Positions 60,692 through 64,000 of a stretch of DNA of 64,000 bases are shown here, piece after piece. Numbering within the stretch: position 1 is the first letter of the stretch; each line of letters begins with the position of its first letter. Made by a program: the position numbers and the translations under genes. Under the pieces are notes generated by a model that had not been told where the DNA came from, did no database searches, and worked only from the letters and a program-made list of their open reading frames with translations. Source of the stretch: Onstottus_B arcticum (GTDB lineage: Bacteria; Acidobacteriota; Blastocatellia; UBA7656); the NCBI GenBank assembly GCA_038040485.1, contig JBBPIE010000018.1:66455-130454 (forward strand), written 5' to 3'.

Positions 60692-61795
60692 ATGGCAGAC
60701 TTCAGTCCCGAATTGAGGAAAGACCCGATAAGCGGCCGATGGGTGATCATATCGTCGGCCCGCGCTCAACGCCCTGAGGCTCCCGAACCGCGCCGAGAAG
60801 AAGAAAGTCCAGAAGCCCGCGCGCGGTGCCCGTTCTGTTACGGCCACGAAGACACGACGCCCCCGGAGATCTTTACCATCAGAAGCAACGGCGAGCCGCC
60901 CAATACTCCCGGCTGGCTGACGCGAGTCGTGCCTAACAAATTCCCGGCATTCGGGATTTTTCCCGAGATAAACTTGCGGCGAGTCGGGATGTTTCAAATG
61001 GCGACCGGCTACGGCGCGCACGAAGTAGCCGTCGAATCACCCGACCACGACACGTATCTCGAACAGCAGCCGCTCAAACAGGTCGCCCGCATCGTGGACA
61101 CGTGGTGGGAGCGGCACGTCGATCTCGAACGAGACCCAAAGCTTAAATACGTCCTGCTCTTCAAGAACCATGGAAAGGCGGCGGGCGCGTCGCTCTCTCA
61201 CCCTCACGCGCAGATCATCGCGACGACGGTCATACCCGACGCGCTGAAGAGCAAGCTGATCAACGCGAAGGAACACTTCGTTGGCGGCGAGGGCTGCATA
61301 TGGTGCCGCCAGGTCGACCAGCTCCTGTATTACGAGAACAAGATCTACAACCCGGACGGCTCAGTTCTGGTGTCAATTCAACAGCGCGACCGCGTTGTGG
61401 CCGAGAGCGAGAAGTTTGTCGCCTACATCCCGTTCGCCGCGCGAATGCCGTACGAGATACACATAACGCCCAAGTCGCATCAGCATTCATTTATCCAGAC
61501 TTCTCCGGAGGAACGAGTCGAGCTGGCCAGGATGCTCAAGACAGTCCTGATGAAAGTCTACAAGCTCCTGGGCAATCCGCCGTACAACTTCTACATCCAC
61601 TCGGCGCCGAACTTGAGCGTGCTGCCGCGAACCGGGGACTACAGCACGATACGCGACGATTTTCATTGGCACATTGAGATTCTGGTGAGAACGACAATCT
61701 GGGCGGGCTTCGAGCAAGGAAGCGGGATTTATATCAACCCGTTGAATCCTACGGATGCAGCGAAGTATCTGGCGGAGACTGAAGTGGAGTTCTAA
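60692..61795 (+). CDS. galT: Galactose-1-phosphate uridylyltransferase
   Basis: 367 residues, HIT superfamily. C46 and C49 in CPFC begin the zinc site, and H170-P171-H172-A173-Q174 is the active-site HPHxQ in which the second His is uridylylated. FHWHIEILV near the C-terminus is also typical. It exchanges UMP between UDP-glucose and galactose-1-phosphate (Leloir pathway), though some relatives act as nucleotide-sugar phosphorylases. No galK or galE is adjacent. Confidence 0.92.
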   Translation: MADFSPELRKDPISGRWVIISSARAQRPEAPEPRREEESPEARARCPFCYGHEDTTPPEIFTIRSNGEPPNTPGWLTRVVPNKFPAFGIFPEINLRRVGMFQMATGYGAHEVAVESPDHDTYLEQQPLKQVARIVDTWWERHVDLERDPKLKYVLLFKNHGKAAGASLSHPHAQIIATTVIPDALKSKLINAKEHFVGGEGCIWCRQVDQLLYYENKIYNPDGSVLVSIQQRDRVVAESEKFVAYIPFAARMPYEIHITPKSHQHSFIQTSPEERVELARMLKTVLMKVYKLLGNPPYNFYIHSAPNLSVLPRTGDYSTIRDDFHWHIEILVRTTIWAGFEQGSGIYINPLNPTDAAKYLAETEVEF

Positions 61796-61833
61796 GTTAG
61801 AATCCGACGACTCAGGGCCTCATCGCAATTGCT

Positions 61834-62313
61834 TCATCGCTCGGCCCTGAAGAACCGCGTTTGTTGAAACACCCTATCGTCGAAGTACCCGCGCAGCAAC
61901 TCGATCTTGTCTTCACGCTCACCGGGGATAATCGTCACTACGTCGTAGCGATACCGCTCCTGGGCAACGTCGATCAACTGGCGGTATCGGCGCGCGGCGC
62001 GCGCGATCTGGCGTTGCTTCCTCAAGTCCACGGCGCGTTCCGGCGCGACCACATCGTCCGAGCTTCGAGTCTTCACTTCCACGAATGCCAGGGTGTCGCC
62101 GTCATACGCGATGATGTCGATCTCGGCGGTGAGCTTTTGCCCCTTCAGCCCGCGGCCAATCGGTATCCGGAAGTTCGTTGCTACTACGCGATAGCCCTCG
62201 AATCTGACGAGGTATTCGAGTGCCTTGCGCTCGCCGCGTTCGCCAAGCTCGAGGTGCGCGGCACGCGGAGCGTCGTCACGCCGTGGTAGCAGTCTCTTGA
62301 TCGCGCTAAACAT
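61834..62313 (-). CDS. yraN: YraN-family putative endonuclease
   Basis: 159 residues, UPF0102. GERGERKALEYLVRFEGYRVVATNFRIP, then EIDIIAYDGDTLAFVEVKTRSS, give the PD-(D/E)xK-like core (E, D, ExK). The N-terminal 20 residues are extra. It may process DNA or take part in repair; the true substrate is unknown in the family. Confidence 0.9.
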   Translation of the reverse strand: MFSAIKRLLPRRDDAPRAAHLELGERGERKALEYLVRFEGYRVVATNFRIPIGRGLKGQKLTAEIDIIAYDGDTLAFVEVKTRSSDDVVAPERAVDLRKQRQIARAARRYRQLIDVAQERYRYDVVTIIPGEREDKIELLRGYFDDRVFQQTRFFRAER

Positions 62314-62375
62314 AGAAAATCGAAAGCCGGCGGCTGATTATATGACAGCCTGGTAAGAGGGCCAACATCGAGTAG

Positions 62376-62486
62376 TGGGTCAGTTTTGAGGAAGTAGCAT
62401 AGACTCTAGTCTGTGTCCGATCGTCATCGCGTCCATCAGGTTGGAGACACAGACTAAAGTCTATGCTACTTCCTCAAACTGACCCA
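62376..62486. repeat. Long inverted repeat between yraN and der
   Basis: Arms 62376-62418 (TGGGTCAGTTTTGAGGAAGT and on) and 62443-62486 are about 43-bp reverse complements with few mismatches. The ATG at 62463, the first in the der frame, lies inside the right arm. Confidence 0.9.
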
Positions 62487-62552
62487 ATACCCAACATCGG
62501 CCAAGCTTGTAAAAGCTCCGGCGTGCGAGATAGAGTCAAATCAGGAATACAC

Positions 62553-63935
62553 GTGAACCAAAACGGATCAACACAAGCGGCCGCCCAGGTGCAACAGCAC
62601 GAGCTTCCGACAGTCGTGATACTTGGGCGGCCGAACGTCGGCAAGTCGACGTTGTTCAACAAGCTCACCGGCAAACGGCGCTCGATAGTCGGCGATGAAT
62701 CAGGCATCACGCGCGACCGCATCTACGGTCGCGCCGAGTGGGGCGGGCGCGCGTTCCAACTGGTCGACACCGGCGGTATCATTCCGGACGATAAGGATCT
62801 CATCCCGGCAAACATTCTTAGTCAGGCGCGAACCGCGCTCGACGAGTCATCACTGATTCTGCTGGTCGTCGACGCGCGCGCCGGCATTACGCCACTCGAT
62901 GAAGAACTGGCCCACCTCGCGCGGCTCACCGGCAAGCCAGTCTTTGTCGCGGCCAACAAAGTGGACGCCGCAAAGCTCGAGGCCGAGGCCGTCGAGTTTG
63001 AACGCTGGGGATTTGCGGCGGTGTTTCCGATCTCAGCCGAACACGGCGATGGCGTTGGCGAGTTGCTCGATGCCGCGCTCGATTTGTTGCCTGCGGGCGA
63101 AATCAGCGAAGAGCCCCATCACGAAATTCGCCTCGCCGTTGTAGGCCGCCCCAATGTCGGCAAGTCGTCGCTAGTGAACCGCCTGACCGGCGAAGAGCGC
63201 GTGATCGTCTCTCCAGTTCCCGGCACGACTCGCGATGCCGTTGATACCGATATTCAGTTCGAAGGCACGGCGTTTCGATTGATCGACACCGCGGGCATCC
63301 GCAGAAGAGGCAAGCCTGACCTGGTCGCTGAAAAGGTTTCGGTTGTGATGGCGCGACAGCATCTCGAAGAAGCCGACGTCGCAATCCTTTTGATCGACGC
63401 GATCGAGGGACCGACGGCGCTCGATGCCACGATCGGCGGCTACGCGCACGAAGCCGGCGCGAGCTTGATAATCGCGGTCAACAAATGGGACGCGGTCGAG
63501 AAGGATTCCAACACGACCAAAGTCGTCGAGCAACGCATCCGCGACATGATGAAGTTCGCCGACTACGCGCCAGTCGTGTTCGTCTCCGCCAAGACCGGAT
63601 TGCGAGTGACAAAACTGCTCGAGCTTGCGCGGCACGCCAACCAGGAGCGCACAAAGCGCATTTCTACTTCCGAGTTGAACAAGTTCTTCGAGCGGCATCT
63701 GGACCAGCCGCGCGCGACCACGCCTTCGAAGTATCCGTTCCGCGTCCTCTACCTGACGCAAGGGGCGACGCGGCCGCCGACGTTTGTGGTGTTCACTTCG
63801 TCTCGAAGCCCGCGGGCGAAGCTTCACTTTTCGTACGAGCGATATCTGATAAACCGGCTTCGCGAGGAGTTTGGTTTCTTTGCAACGCCGATCCGCATAA
63901 AGCAGCGCAGGAAGAAAGGCGGCGCGCCCGCGTAG
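62553..63935 (+). CDS. der: Ribosome-assembly GTPase Der
   Basis: 460 residues from the GTG at 62553, which follows CAGGAA and avoids a start inside the repeat element; the ATG at 62463 would add 30 unusual residues. Two Era-like GTPase domains are clear: ILGRPNVGKSTLFNKLTG with DTGGI and NKVD in the first, VVGRPNVGKSSLVNRLTG with DTAGI and NKWD in the second. A KH-like domain ends the protein. It is needed for 50S subunit maturation. Confidence 0.95.
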   Translation: MNQNGSTQAAAQVQQHELPTVVILGRPNVGKSTLFNKLTGKRRSIVGDESGITRDRIYGRAEWGGRAFQLVDTGGIIPDDKDLIPANILSQARTALDESSLILLVVDARAGITPLDEELAHLARLTGKPVFVAANKVDAAKLEAEAVEFERWGFAAVFPISAEHGDGVGELLDAALDLLPAGEISEEPHHEIRLAVVGRPNVGKSSLVNRLTGEERVIVSPVPGTTRDAVDTDIQFEGTAFRLIDTAGIRRRGKPDLVAEKVSVVMARQHLEEADVAILLIDAIEGPTALDATIGGYAHEAGASLIIAVNKWDAVEKDSNTTKVVEQRIRDMMKFADYAPVVFVSAKTGLRVTKLLELARHANQERTKRISTSELNKFFERHLDQPRATTPSKYPFRVLYLTQGATRPPTFVVFTSSRSPRAKLHFSYERYLINRLREEFGFFATPIRIKQRRKKGGAPA

Positions 63936-64000
63936 CATAGACTTCAGAGCCTCTTGCAAAAGTCCGAGAAGCTTGTGATTTTGAGCAAGAACAAAAAGAC
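63936..64000. other. Window end, no feature seen
   Basis: The last 65 bases after der hold no complete gene or terminator that I can identify. Confidence 0.3.

Overview
The window is a GC-rich bacterial chromosome segment, most likely from an Acidobacteriota relative (Blastocatellia-like). This is inferred from a secreted VWA protein that resembles the acidobacterial VWFA-related family, from the general gene content, and from many inverted-repeat elements of a kind I associate with that group. No rRNA, tRNA, CRISPR array, phage integrase or intact insertion sequence was seen.

Bases 1-15.5 kb hold the right-hand end of an extracellular contractile injection system (eCIS) locus. It starts with a partial conserved protein (cut by the window edge) and the eCIS AAA+ ATPase. 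Two large modular proteins follow; they share a central helical domain of about 280 residues but end in unrelated, nuclease-like C-termini. One carries the DUF4157/eCIS-core domain with HELTH. A YbjN/chaperone-like protein, a double methyltransferase-like protein and a triple GT2 glycosyltransferase come next. The two large proteins look like polymorphic cargo toxins and are the most interesting part of the window.

Bases 15.5-31 kb are scattered metabolic and envelope genes: PLP-dependent dehydratase, Ig-like membrane protein, heme peroxidase/alpha-dioxygenase relative, old-yellow-enzyme oxidoreductase, an unknown protein with a ROK sugar kinase, acyl-lipid desaturase, zinc-ribbon protein, HD-GYP protein, HtrA-like lipoprotein protease, and ruvX-mltG.

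Bases 31-38 kb are a second toxin-like island. A good sigma-70 promoter and a leader ORF precede an 1816-residue RHS protein whose C-terminal tip carries HELGH (zincin-like). An exported Ycf48-like propeller gene is translationally coupled to its stop codon.

Bases 38-64 kb are mostly housekeeping and envelope genes: an S41 protease homologue that has lost its catalytic Ser and Lys, proline dehydrogenase, a Fur-family regulator, AraC, inositol-phosphate synthase, FabH, a PHP phosphatase overlapping a DeoC with a compartment-targeting-like N-terminus, a cupin, a lauroyl-type acyltransferase, an NtrC-type regulator, MurJ, a HlyD/ABC/ABC-2 exporter, SprT-like and VWA proteins, GalT, YraN and Der. 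An AT-rich island near 48.2 kb has a near-consensus promoter, a perfect palindrome on its -10 region, a 26-residue lysine-rich peptide gene and a terminator.

Inverted-repeat elements of several families lie between genes, overlap gene ends or starts (ABC ATPase, Der), and in two places are read through in frame inside coding sequences.
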